Assembly (NCBI RefSeq): GCF_004337365.2
Contig: NZ_CP044016.1
Coordinates: 1,426,001 to 1,490,000, forward strand
Direction: 5' to 3'
DNA length: 64,000 bases
Origin: Rhizosphaericola mali
Lineage (GTDB): Bacteria; Bacteroidota; Bacteroidia; Chitinophagales; Chitinophagaceae
Positions 57,127 through 64,000 of the stretch are shown one piece after another. The notes under the pieces were generated by a model that searched no databases, had not been told where the DNA came from, and saw only the letters and a list, made by a program, of their open reading frames with translations. The number at the start of each line of letters is the position of its first letter. Position 1 is the first letter of the stretch. A program made the translations under genes and the position numbers.

Positions 57127-57696
57127 TTATGCCTTCAATATGGTTCTTAATTCAATCATAGCATTTCGTATTCTTGTTTTAATAGTCCCAAGTGGAAGAT
57201 TTAGTTCTTTTGAAATCTCTTCATGGGTATATCCTTTTAAATATGCCAAATTTATGATTGTTTTATATTCCTCTTTCAACTGTTGCAATACCTTAATAAT
57301 CCCAATATGATCTACAGATAAAGATGTAGCGTCTCGTACATCATTAAATACGTCATTTTCTAAATGCTGGTTTTGTTTTTCATTTTTATAATCCTTTGAT
57401 CGTATAATATCAATGCAATAATTTCTTGTGATATGCAACATCCAAGTAAATAATTTTGATTTATTGGGATCATAAAGATGAATGTTTTTCCAAATTTTCA
57501 AAAATGACTCTTGTAACGCATCTGCAGCAGACTCTTCTGGACTTATCATTTGCCTTACTACACTGTATAACGCTCCGCTATAATTATCATAAAGATAACT
57601 ATAGCCTTTCTCGTCTTTGTTTTGCAACAATAAAACAAGTTCGTTTTCAGAATATTTAGTAGATAGAGGCAAATAAAGTGGTATTATTTCGATCAA
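57127..57696 (-). CDS. ECF-type RNA polymerase sigma factor
   Basis: This 189-aa sigma-70-family factor has region 2 at ~25-95 (YSYLYDNYSGALYSVV, DALQESFLKIW, KLFTWMLHITRNYCIDIIR) and region 4 at ~130-185 (LAYLKGYTHEEISKELNLP, GTIKTRIRNAM). It lies one base ahead of the anti-sigma gene and is divergent from two exported-protein genes, which are natural candidates for its regulon. Confidence 0.96.
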   Translation of the reverse strand: MIEIIPLYLPLSTKYSENELVLLLQNKDEKGYSYLYDNYSGALYSVVRQMISPEESAADALQESFLKIWKNIHLYDPNKSKLFTWMLHITRNYCIDIIRSKDYKNEKQNQHLENDVFNDVRDATSLSVDHIGIIKVLQQLKEEYKTIINLAYLKGYTHEEISKELNLPLGTIKTRIRNAMIELRTILKA

Positions 57697-57824
57697 AGTT
57701 ATAAGAATAATGGATTGGAATTCTTTTTTGTAAAAAAAATGTCATTTTCCGAAATCCAAAAGAAAAGATTTTTCGTAAATAATTAGAGCTTAAAAATAAT
57801 TGTTTGATTTTAAATCCCTTTAGT

Positions 57825-58259
57825 ATGAAAAAGAAATTAAAAATATTCGCATTGAGTCTAATTGGTATCGCCGTTTTGTTGTTCGCTGTATTAATCATCC
57901 ACATTATAGTAATGGTAAAAAAGGAAGGCCAAATTCCAAATGCGACAATGCAATTAGCAAGAGTAGATTTTGGACAACCTATTGATTCTTCTTCACTTAT
58001 TAATATACAAAACAAAGTAAAAAATATGAAAGGTGTTAAAAATACCTACTATAACGCTAAGGCAAATATTTTAGTTTATGGGTATGATAATAGACTAAAT
58101 AATGCCAAAAACATATTTAACCTAGCTATTAAAAACAATGGAGTTATTGCCCAGCCACATGTCGTCTCGTCAAAACAAGCAAATACAGGCTGTCCAGCAA
58201 TGGGAGGAAATTCATTTTATTCAAAAATTACAAAAATTATCTACAAACTAGTTTATTAA
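57825..58259 (+). CDS. Membrane-anchored small protein with an HMA-like periplasmic part
   Basis: This 144-aa protein has an N-terminal membrane helix (IFALSLIGIAVLLFAVLIIH) and a soluble part. SLINIQNKVKNMKGVKNTYY, ANILVYGYDN and NIFNLAIKNNG suggest a beta-alpha-beta layout like heavy-metal-associated domains, but without the CxxC. Near the end GCPAMGG keeps one cysteine. The start at 57825 gives the positively charged signal anchor directly; 57804 would add MILNPFS. It is divergent from the ECF sigma gene and 29 bases ahead of the globin-like gene. The function is unknown. Confidence 0.75.
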   Translation: MKKKLKIFALSLIGIAVLLFAVLIIHIIVMVKKEGQIPNATMQLARVDFGQPIDSSSLINIQNKVKNMKGVKNTYYNAKANILVYGYDNRLNNAKNIFNLAIKNNGVIAQPHVVSSKQANTGCPAMGGNSFYSKITKIIYKLVY

Positions 58260-58288
58260 CATTTATCCCAATCTTTAAATTTAAAATT

Positions 58289-58900
58289 ATGAAGTCTAAA
58301 TTATTCATTATTTGTGCATCATTATTATCATTCAGTTACGTAATTTCTTCTTGTAAGAAGAGTGATGACACGATGCAGGCAGCAACCTTATATGACACTT
58401 TAGGTTGGTTTGTTCAGGGTGCTAGTTCTAGTATGTCTATTACAGGACAAGGTACTAAGTTAATCAATGATCCAGCTAATTCGGGAACTACAATTCAAGC
58501 TGGTAGATTAGCTATACGTACGGTAGTGGACTCCGCGATATTCGTAATTGCAGGTGATCCGCAAATGGATCCTTATTTTGCTACACTTTTAACGGAAGTA
58601 GGTGCAGGAAATCTAACTGGATTTACCGCACTTTCTAAAACATTTACCGACTTTTTAGAACAAGCAATTAGTGGTCAACAAATCTACAAAGGCTTGTCCA
58701 TGACTGCTGCACATAACCATAGTACAAATGTACGTTTTGGATCTACAACAACGCCTACAGCAGACAGTTCTGATTTTAATCAGTTTGTATCTGATATCGC
58801 TACTGCAGCCACTACTCAAGTGGGTGTTCCTTCTGGAGTGGTTAAAGAATTAGGCGCATTACTATATACTACAGAAGGAGCAGTTGTTCAGAGTAAGTAA
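58289..58900 (+). CDS. Exported lipoprotein resembling group 1 truncated haemoglobin
   Basis: This 203-aa lipoprotein (lipobox VISSCKK) shows the landmarks of truncated globins: TLYDTLG at ~33-39, IRTVVDSAIFVIAGDPQMDPYFA at ~76-98, and FTDFLEQAISGQQIYKGLSM followed by AAHNH, where His142 sits as the likely proximal haem ligand. SDFNQFVSDIATAATTQVGVP and KELGALLYTTEGAVV match the last globin helices. A ~30-residue insertion lies after TLYDTLG, and a distal Tyr or Gln is not obvious. It sits next to the ECF sigma/anti-sigma pair. Haem binding is inferred, not shown. Confidence 0.65.
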   Translation: MKSKLFIICASLLSFSYVISSCKKSDDTMQAATLYDTLGWFVQGASSSMSITGQGTKLINDPANSGTTIQAGRLAIRTVVDSAIFVIAGDPQMDPYFATLLTEVGAGNLTGFTALSKTFTDFLEQAISGQQIYKGLSMTAAHNHSTNVRFGSTTTPTADSSDFNQFVSDIATAATTQVGVPSGVVKELGALLYTTEGAVVQSK

Positions 58901-58969
58901 ATGATGTGTATAAAAAGTACTATATCTTAAAATGTGTTGTTGGCTTCCCCGTTTTAGTACAAGTTAAAA

Positions 58970-59857
58970 CTAAACTATTTTCTTTTCACCAGCCAAAGAA
59001 TTTTGAAGGGGTGAGTGTAGCGCAGGCCTAGCAGAAGCGGAACGAGCCCCTTCAAAATTTGCGACCGAATTTTTGCGATAATTTACCGGTGATATTCCTC
59101 CTAATGCATAATGGGGTCGTTCATGGTTATAGTCCTTCACAAAATCATCTGTAATTGCCATTACATCTTCCAAACTTTCAAATATATAAGCATCCAATAC
59201 ATTTTTCCTGTAGGTTCTGTTAAAGCGTTCTATAAAACCATTCTGCATTGATTTGCCTGGTTGCATGTACTGAAAATGGATATCGTTGGACTGACTCCAG
59301 CTTTGCATCAAACCTGCAATCAATTCCGGGCCATTGTCCATGCGGATGCTTTGTGGTTTTTCGTCGCATGCTATTAAATGCTATAATACCCATTCTACTC
59401 GACAACTTTTCAAACTATAGTCCACTTCGATAAACAAAACTTCTCTGTTATAGTCGTCTATAACATTAAAACTTCTAAATTTTCTCCCATTGGATAATTC
59501 ATCAATAGTAAAATCTATGTTCCATCCTTGTGTAAATCCTTGCGGAACAAATAAGGGTTACTTTTCCCGTTGCGGGAGTCGTTTCTTGCATTTTCGCCTA
59601 AGCGTTAATCCTATGGCTTTATAAATACGGTACAACTTCTTGTGGTTCACCACAACGCCTCAATTGCTAAACCGATGGAAACATTACCCAAAACCTTCCC
59701 TAGTGGGTCGTTCCGACAAGCTGCGCAAGGTTTCTATATAAGTCCTCTCGTCCTTGTCCGACTTATAATGCAAAACACTTCGGCTTATATGTAACAACTT
59801 ACATGCCTTGCTCACTACCCTAGAATATTCTTTACGAAATTACTCTATCAGGGCTCT
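58970..59857 (-). pseudogene. IS3-family transposase OrfB (integrase core), broken
   Basis: Pieces of the OrfB product appear in several frames: VSKACKLLHISRSVLHYKSDK near the 5' side, then [20 protein letters not shown] with the first catalytic Asp, then MDNGPELIAGLMQSW with the second Asp, and QNGFIERFNRTYRKNVLDAY with the catalytic Glu. Stop codons and frameshifts separate them. The last ~120 codons (58970-59341) stay open. It cannot supply active transposase. Confidence 0.85.
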
Positions 59858-60139
59858 CTAGTGGCAAGGCTTTAGAGCTTTTTTTCGATGATGTATTTGG
59901 CTACGTCCAACTCCATTGCCAGATAAGGCATACATGTGCTTTAAACTTTGATTTTCCTCCTCCCGTTCCTTGATGCGTTTCATTTCACTAGCGTCCATTC
60001 CTCCATATTTCTTGCGCCAGTTATAAATGGTCACTTTGCTTACACCATATTCCCGGTTAAGTTCTTCCACACTTTTTCCGTTGGAATACTCTTTTAATAC
60101 CTGGGCAATCTGTGTTGCCGTAAATTGTTGCTTCCTCAT
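59858..60139 (-). pseudogene. IS3-family transposase OrfA, frameshifted near its end
   Basis: The helix-turn-helix part is intact (MRKQQFTATQIAQVLKEYSN, then GVSKVTIYNWRKKYGGMD). After KHMYA the open frame reads LSGNGVGRSQIHHRKK, while another frame gives LAMELDVAKYIIEKKL, which is the normal OrfA ending, so a frameshift lies near 59940. The ATG at 60139 fits the family start; the open frame also extends to 60163. Confidence 0.85.
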
Positions 60140-60210
60140 ATTATACAATTTGAAATTAAACATTTTTTGTTCAATTCTTAACCGTACTAAATAAGGGGGA
60201 GCTTACAACA

Positions 60211-60812
60211 TTAACACATGTACAGTGGGAAAAAGATATTCAAAAAAAGGTTTATAATGAATTATATAATTTATATAATGTTAGTAATTCAAAACTAAAT
60301 AAAGAGCTATTGTAATAGCCCATATTAAAATATAAAAATTTATCATGAGTTTTTAATTTATCTCTTCGGTAAATTAAAATAATGAATTATGAATATATTT
60401 CTAGAATATTTGCTTAAAAATGTGGTGCTGTGAAGATATATTTCAGTTTGAAAGAAAAGTATTTATTATCCTTTCGAAAAACCTACATGCATACATTTCT
60501 AATCTGAGGAATAACACAGATATACGTTTGTGATTTTGTAAAAAGAAAATATTAGCATGTCCAAAACCGTTTAGATTATCGGTAACCTTGAAAAGGAAAT
60601 CTTCGAATCCACTATCTTTTTAATCTTTAATCCATCATCCTCAAAATGGAACTTTCGTTCTTTACAATACAAATAAAAGTATAACTTTTTTTCTTAACCT
60701 AATTTAAGCCTACTACTAAATAAATAGTTTCATAATTAAATTAGAATTTTCTCTGACTTAAAAAAATAATTATATCCATACGATAGACAACTTATCCTGA
60801 GGGAGTTGTCAA
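60211..60812. other. Gene-free stretch after the IS3 element
   Basis: About 600 AT-rich bases with stops in all frames. No RNA gene, repeat or regulatory motif was recognised. Confidence 0.6.
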
Positions 60813-61130
60813 GTAACAACTTCACTTGTAAAAGCACTGGTAATTAGGAAAATAGGACAAGTAGAACCATCTAAAACATACATCTCGCTATTTTGCTTCT
60901 CAATGGATGAGCGGGAGCTTTTAAAGTCATTTTTTGAATAATTAAAACTTCTTAAAGTAGAGTTTAGAATTGATGCAACAATAACATTAAAGATTTTGGA
61001 AAAGAGAATCAATACATTGTTGTTGAGGGGTGTTGAGAATGTTCAAATCACAACATTTAAGAACGCTATAGTTGGTATGCAAAATATTGAAGCAGTTTTG
61101 AAAGACACAATAAATGTATATCTTCAATGA
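60813..61130 (+). pseudogene. Remnant of an unidentified gene
   Basis: One plus-strand frame reads VTTSLVKALVIRKIGQVEP, then SKTYISLFCFSMDERELLKS and FFE, meets a single TAA, and continues in the same frame with LKLLKVEFRIDATITLKILE and VENVQITTFKNAIVGMQNIE to a stop at 61130. The sequence reads like real protein on both sides of the stop. No start codon or family is recognised. Confidence 0.35.
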
Positions 61131-61376
61131 ACTAATTAATAGTGAATACGATTTATTGCCCTTTGCATTTTTATGTAGAAGACTTGTTATGTAAACTACT
61201 TTCTATAATAGTCGCTAAGTAAACACACAGCGACTCAACCCTAAACCCTTGAAATTTGTCATGAAAGTATTAAATTATTTTTTAATAGATAATAATTGTA
61301 AGTTACATGAAAGAAAATATAAAATTTACGTCATAGTGTATTTACACTAAGACTCAAGCCTAATACAGAATGGATA

Positions 61377-61408
61377 AATGCAAGTGTTTCTACATTTAGA
61401 TTTTTTAT
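61377..61408 (+). repeat. Degenerate member of the 7-12-7 hairpin family
   Basis: AATGCAA, loop GTGTTTCTACAT, then TTAGATT followed by TTTTATT. Two of seven stem pairs are lost, but loop and T-tract match the three hairpins downstream. Confidence 0.4.
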
Positions 61409-61527
61409 TATGGAATATTTTCATTTAAAATGATGGAAATAAAAAAGCTCCTGAATTTTCAAGACCTAGTGCTAAAATATACAATACCGTAATTATGCTT
61501 AATAAAAATAATTATAAATATTTATAT

Positions 61528-61590
61528 ATTTGCGCACCTTCTAAATCATTAAGTGTTGGTCTGATTGTTTCTACATTCAGACCATTTTTA
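61528..61590 (+). ncRNA. Possible short transcript: -7 box followed by a terminator hairpin
   Basis: TATATTTG (61525-61532 region, fitting TAnnTTTG) is followed ~26 bases later by the hairpin GGTCTGA-TTGTTTCTACAT-TCAGACC (61558-61583) and ATTTTTATT. A transcript of about 50 nt would result. No coding sequence lies between. Whether it is transcribed cannot be told from sequence. Confidence 0.35.
61558..61590 (+). terminator. 7-12-7 hairpin with conserved loop, member 1
   Basis: Perfect 7-bp stem GGTCTGA/TCAGACC, 12-base loop TTGTTTCTACAT and a T-tract. It has terminator form, but no gene ends just upstream. Confidence 0.6.
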
Positions 61591-61685
61591 TTGACAGTTG
61601 TTAATAATTGTTAATAATTTCATCGAATACATGTTAGTAAAATAATTAATCTATATTCACAAAGCAAAAATTAAAAAAATATCTA

Positions 61686-61717
61686 AGTCCGATTGTTTTT
61701 ACTTTTGGGCTGTTTTT
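61686..61717 (+). terminator. 7-12-7 hairpin with conserved loop, member 2
   Basis: AGTCCGA pairs with TTGGGCT (two G-U pairs) around the loop TTGTTTTTACTT, followed by GTTTTTA. It has the same geometry as member 1, 128 bases on. Confidence 0.55.
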
Positions 61718-61750
61718 ACGTAGTTAGTTTACTCCCTAATTTAAAAATCT

Positions 61751-61782
61751 TGCCTGTATGTTTCTACATTCGGGCATTTTTA
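61751..61782 (+). terminator. 7-12-7 hairpin with conserved loop, member 3
   Basis: TGCCTGT pairs with TCGGGCA at six of seven positions around the loop ATGTTTCTACAT, followed by TTTTTAA. It lies 65 bases after member 2. Confidence 0.55.
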
Positions 61783-61783
61783 A

Positions 61784-62159
61784 TCTGGCTGCAAAATATT
61801 TTAAACATTGAAATATTTTTTTATGTATTCAATACCTTTGACCTTTAGTTCTCATAATCTCCATATAATCATATTGTGTCGTAAGTCTTCGAGTGTAGTT
61901 GCCTTTATATAATTATTGTGTGAAATTCTATCGATATAATCAACATAGCTTTGATATGGCTTTTAAGTAAGTAAAAGCTACATTCTATTTTTTTATAATA
62001 TTAAAATATAAATATTGTTATTATATTCAATTGAAGAATATTTGCTATTGAATACTTTAAAAGGAAATTACAAGGTTTAGTTATCCGAAATTTACTGATC
62101 AAGACTTGCGACAAAAAGTGACTACTTTAAGATTTATTTAGTTTATTTAAAAAATAAAA
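61784..62159. other. Gap with a faint minus-strand coding trace
   Basis: No intact gene. On the minus strand around 61860-61970 a short frame reads IDRISHNNYIKATTLEDLRH, which looks protein-like but is isolated by stops. It is probably debris; no family is recognised. Confidence 0.4.
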
Positions 62160-62185
62160 AAGTTCCGAATAAAAATTCAGAACTT
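62160..62185 (-). terminator. Hairpin terminator downstream of the decayed epimerase gene
   Basis: AAGTTCCGAAT and ATTCAGAACTT pair (one mismatch) around AAAA. On the minus strand a T-rich tract (TTTTTTATTTTTT) follows, so it would stop minus-strand transcripts. Confidence 0.6.
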
Positions 62186-62400
62186 AAAACGTCAAAATAT
62201 TCAAATCAATCAAATTTTCCAAATGAAGATAAAATATTTTTCCAATATAATATAGATAATTTCGATATTATCTATATTATTCAGTACTTCATTATTACAA
62301 AATTATATCATAATAAAATTTTAATATCCTATACAGATATATTATTTATACAACTACTATATAAATAATTTATCCTCATTAATTATTTAAAAATAATCTT

Positions 62401-62890
62401 ATTATTTATTATCAAACCATTCGTCATTCACCATTAAATCAAAACTTTCATACACAGTTTCAAGTAAACCATGCCGAGGCGAATAATTAAGTAGCTTTTG
62501 GGCTTTTTCAATACTGAAATGCCCACTACGTAAAATGTTGTAGTTGATATGGTCACTATACTTTTTATCATTTATATGAACACACCATGCTTCTCAAGGC
62601 ATGAATTTGATATTTTCTCATGACCAAAGTATCTGTATAAGGCCTGTGCAAAACCATATAAGGTTATCGACACTGAACCCGTCTCATGAAACGATTCGTC
62701 CAATGCAGCCTTTGGATGGGTAATTGCCTTAAAAAACACCTGTGCGACATCGTCACCATGTACGTGATGTAATGTTTCTATTTCGAAATTTGGAAGAGCA
62801 ATTTCCTTTTCGTCTCTAATCTGTCCAAAAAAAATGGTAGTCATTATTACCCTGATGATTAAAGATCTCCCAACCAGCGCCAGAAATCAA
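62401..62890 (-). pseudogene. NAD-dependent epimerase/dehydratase, N-truncated and frameshifted
   Basis: The minus strand gives GWEIFNHQGNNDYHFF, then after a run of T bases at ~62830 a shifted frame IRDEKEIALPNFEIETLHHV and HGDDVAQVFFKAITHPKAAL. A further shift near 62600, and an in-frame TGA where Trp would fit (KFMP-stop-EAW), lead into YSDHINYNILRSGHFSIEKA and DLMVNDEWFDNK with a normal stop at 62401. This is the C-terminal ~60% of an extended short-chain dehydrogenase. The N-terminal Rossmann part is missing. Several independent lesions make it a clear pseudogene. Confidence 0.8.
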
Positions 62891-62919
62891 AAAATGGAAT
62901 TTTGATCATTTTCTTTTAA

Positions 62920-63290
62920 TTATATAATATGTAAATTTATAGATATAATTTTGTCATTCTTAGATTTTAAAAACTCAAGATTTTTATACTTTGGATTAGG
63001 ATAACTATAAAATCCTGCACAACTACTAGTACGTAGTTTACCTTTATCAACAAACTCCGTTTGAAGCCTATCAATAAGTTTTTGGAAAAAAGAATCATCT
63101 GGATACTGTTTAGCTTGTAATTTAGATGTATTAATTATCGTGTTCATCCCACTAACATCGATAATACCAAAAGAACCTATCGGCATCCATTGTTAATAAC
63201 ATCCAAGTTTTATCTATCATCTCTGGATCTGCTATACCATTAATCCAAAGTTTCAATGCCGCTACATTAAATGGTATTTGTAATGAGTTT
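62920..63290 (-). pseudogene. 3-hydroxyacyl-CoA dehydrogenase, C-terminal fragment
   Basis: The minus strand reads NSLQIPFNVAALKLWINGIA and DPEMIDKTWML, then, after a frame change near 63180, PIGSFGIIDVSGMNTIINTS and FVDKGKLRTSSCAGFYSYPN. These are the C-terminal substrate-binding helices of 3-hydroxybutyryl-CoA dehydrogenase (FadB/PaaH type), where 'GPFGxxDxxG' and 'GxxxGxGFYxYPNP' are hallmarks; here GSGF has become SCAGF. The NAD-binding half is absent, cut near 63290 where plus-strand DUF6496 sequence begins. Confidence 0.78.
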
Positions 63291-63531
63291 AAAATTTATC
63301 CAGGTTGTCCTTTATGTAAAGAAATGGCTAACAAAATCTAAAGTCATAACAAAATACACTGATAAGAGTGCTGAAAAAGTGGAAGAAGCACTACACAAAA
63401 TGCATGAAGGAAAATTAAAAATAGGGAAATCTAAAAAAATAGTTAAAAGTCCAAAGCAAGCAATAGCTATAGGAATTTCTCAAGCAGATAAACTAACAAA
63501 ACCTTCTAAAAACTCCAAAACGAAAAGCTAA
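63271..63531 (+). CDS. DUF6496-like small basic protein (start uncertain, possibly frameshifted)
   Basis: The open frame gives 86 aa. The last ~55 residues (KSAEKVEEALHKMHEGKLKI, then KSKKIVKSPKQAIAIGISQA) match DUF6496-type proteins, small Lys-rich proteins with an AIAI(A/G)xSxA motif. The first ~25 residues do not fit and lie over the junction with the dehydrogenase fragment. An ATG at 63326 in another frame gives MANKI and would join the conserved part if one base were removed, so the original start may be there. The function is unknown. Confidence 0.6.
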   Translation: MVFVMSLKFIQVVLYVKKWLTKSKVITKYTDKSAEKVEEALHKMHEGKLKIGKSKKIVKSPKQAIAIGISQADKLTKPSKNSKTKS

Positions 63532-63601
63532 TATCCTTTATCAATTTATAACAAAAAAGAAAGACGATGAATAAGACATACGAACAAGTAAAAAACATGA
63601 T

Positions 63602-63780
63602 ATGATAGAGTACAATTTGTATAAAGAAGCATTAGAATATTTTTTACAGACCAATGGCGCAGACATTGCGCCTAATATAAAAGAACGCATAAGGGATAAT
63701 CCTGATGAATATGTTCTTTGGAGAAAGTGAAGATGGCTTAGAAGTGAGTCTGAAAGATACAAATATATATGTACTATAAT
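63602..63780 (+). pseudogene. Small unknown gene, probably frameshifted
   Basis: From the ATG at 63602 the frame reads MIEYNLYKEALEYFLQTNGA, then DIAPNIKERIRDNPDEY, and stops at 63730 after VLWRK. The next frame continues protein-like: GESEDGLEVSLKDTNIYVL with a stop at ~63780. One lost or gained base near 63715 would make a ~60-aa product. No family is recognised. Confidence 0.4.
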
Positions 63781-63907
63781 ATGCAAAATAAACGACCGAA
63801 TTATTATATGAATTTGGTAATAATTATCAAAAAGTAAACTTAATACTAGTAAGCAAAAATAGTATTAACTTAGTAAATGCTAAAACTTGCTTATGCCAAA
63901 AGAATTA

Positions 63908-63940
63908 CTCCTTTATATTTCTATATAAAGGGGTTTTTAT
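63908..63940 (+). terminator. Hairpin terminator near the right edge
   Basis: CTCCTTTATAT pairs with ATATAAAGGGG (11 bp, including G-U pairs) around TTCT, followed by TTTTTATT. The 120 bases before it hold no clear gene. Confidence 0.6.
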
Positions 63941-64000
63941 TATAATCTAATAGCTTAATGAAAAATTCTAATTATAATCATTCCACCATTTTAATGGAAT

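Larger units (their letters stand above)
58935..60210 (-). mobile_element. IS3-family insertion sequence (IS407-like), decayed
   Basis: This ~1276-bp element has imperfect terminal repeats. The left end reads TGTTGTTGGCTTCCCC and the right end, reversed, TGTTGTAAGCTCCCCC, followed on both sides by TTAGTAC and GTTAA. OrfA and OrfB lie on the minus strand in the usual order, but both are broken. No matching target duplication is visible at the flanks. Confidence 0.85.

Noticed and set aside
58925-60220. Target-site duplication around the IS3-family element
   Set aside because: The flanking bases (ATG on the left, TTA on the right) do not match, so no duplication can be claimed.
60809-61012. 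Minus-strand 67-codon open frame
   Set aside because: The opposite strand shows a longer protein-like frame broken by one stop; the minus frame is low-complexity and is probably its shadow.
61500-61800. CRISPR-like repeat array
   Set aside because: The repeated unit is a hairpin with changing stems and irregular spacing (128 and 65 bases), not a constant repeat with uniform spacers.
63541-63786. Minus-strand 81-codon open frame
   Set aside because: It is antisense to a more protein-like plus-strand small gene and has a biased, hydrophobic composition.

Overview
The window comes from a low-GC member of the Bacteroidota, most likely Chitinophagaceae or a close relative. The signs are three SusC/SusD-type outer-membrane pairs, many lipoproteins with a CKK-like signal, TlpA/DUF4369 and DUF1684 proteins, a LytS/LytTR two-component pair, a zeaxanthin-type carotenoid operon and TATATTTG (TAnnTTTG) promoter boxes. 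The genus cannot be fixed from the sequence alone. No rRNA, tRNA or CRISPR array was seen.

Layout. 1-1.3 kb: the 3' part of a DUF3738-like gene and an HU protein. 1.5-3.8 kb: a YhcG-type nuclease gene cut off by a 130-bp inverted-repeat element, then a tyrosine-recombinase fragment and an IS91-like HUH transposase. 3.8-8.1 kb: an integron-type gene-cassette array with no integrase (a CALIN): five attC-like sites, each next to the 3' end of a minus-strand cassette gene or gene pair (alpha/beta hydrolase, DUF1877, GNAT, three unknowns). 8.3-16.2 kb: a LytTR regulator and histidine kinase, divergent from an RND efflux operon whose outer-membrane gene carries an in-frame TGA. 16.3-17.0 kb: a broken esterase gene.

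17.3-35.1 kb: an eight-gene minus-strand operon (three fasciclin-type lipoproteins, two SusC/SusD pairs, and a CE12-PL11 fusion enzyme at the distal end) that looks like a rhamnogalacturonan-I (pectin) utilisation locus. 35.5-46.7 kb: a second minus-strand operon (TlpA-like thioredoxin, S9 peptidase, M28 peptidase, SusC, SusD, DUF1684) that looks like a protein or peptide utilisation locus. A 19-bp dyad (GTCTAC-N7-GTAGAC) lies upstream of both operons and again beyond the distal end of the first, which suggests shared control. A strong two-way terminator separates the operons.

47.1 kb: a solo second copy of the 130-bp element. 47.5-50.2 kb: an NmrA-like reductase, an AraC regulator and a decayed membrane-protein gene. 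50.4-56.0 kb: a carotenoid operon (MarR regulator, CrtI, CrtB, an unknown exported protein, an SRPBCC protein, CrtZ, CrtYcd-type lycopene cyclase, Idi) that could make zeaxanthin. 56.3-58.9 kb: an ECF sigma/anti-sigma pair divergent from two exported proteins, one a truncated-haemoglobin-like lipoprotein. 58.9-60.2 kb: a decayed IS3-family element. 60.2-64.0 kb: mostly gene debris (3-hydroxyacyl-CoA dehydrogenase, NAD-epimerase, DUF6496 and others) plus a cluster of short hairpins sharing a 7-12-7 shape and a conserved loop.

Broken genes recur outside the two large SusCD operons, while very long ORFs in those operons are intact. This argues that much of the breakage is real gene decay rather than poor sequence, although single-base cases need checking.
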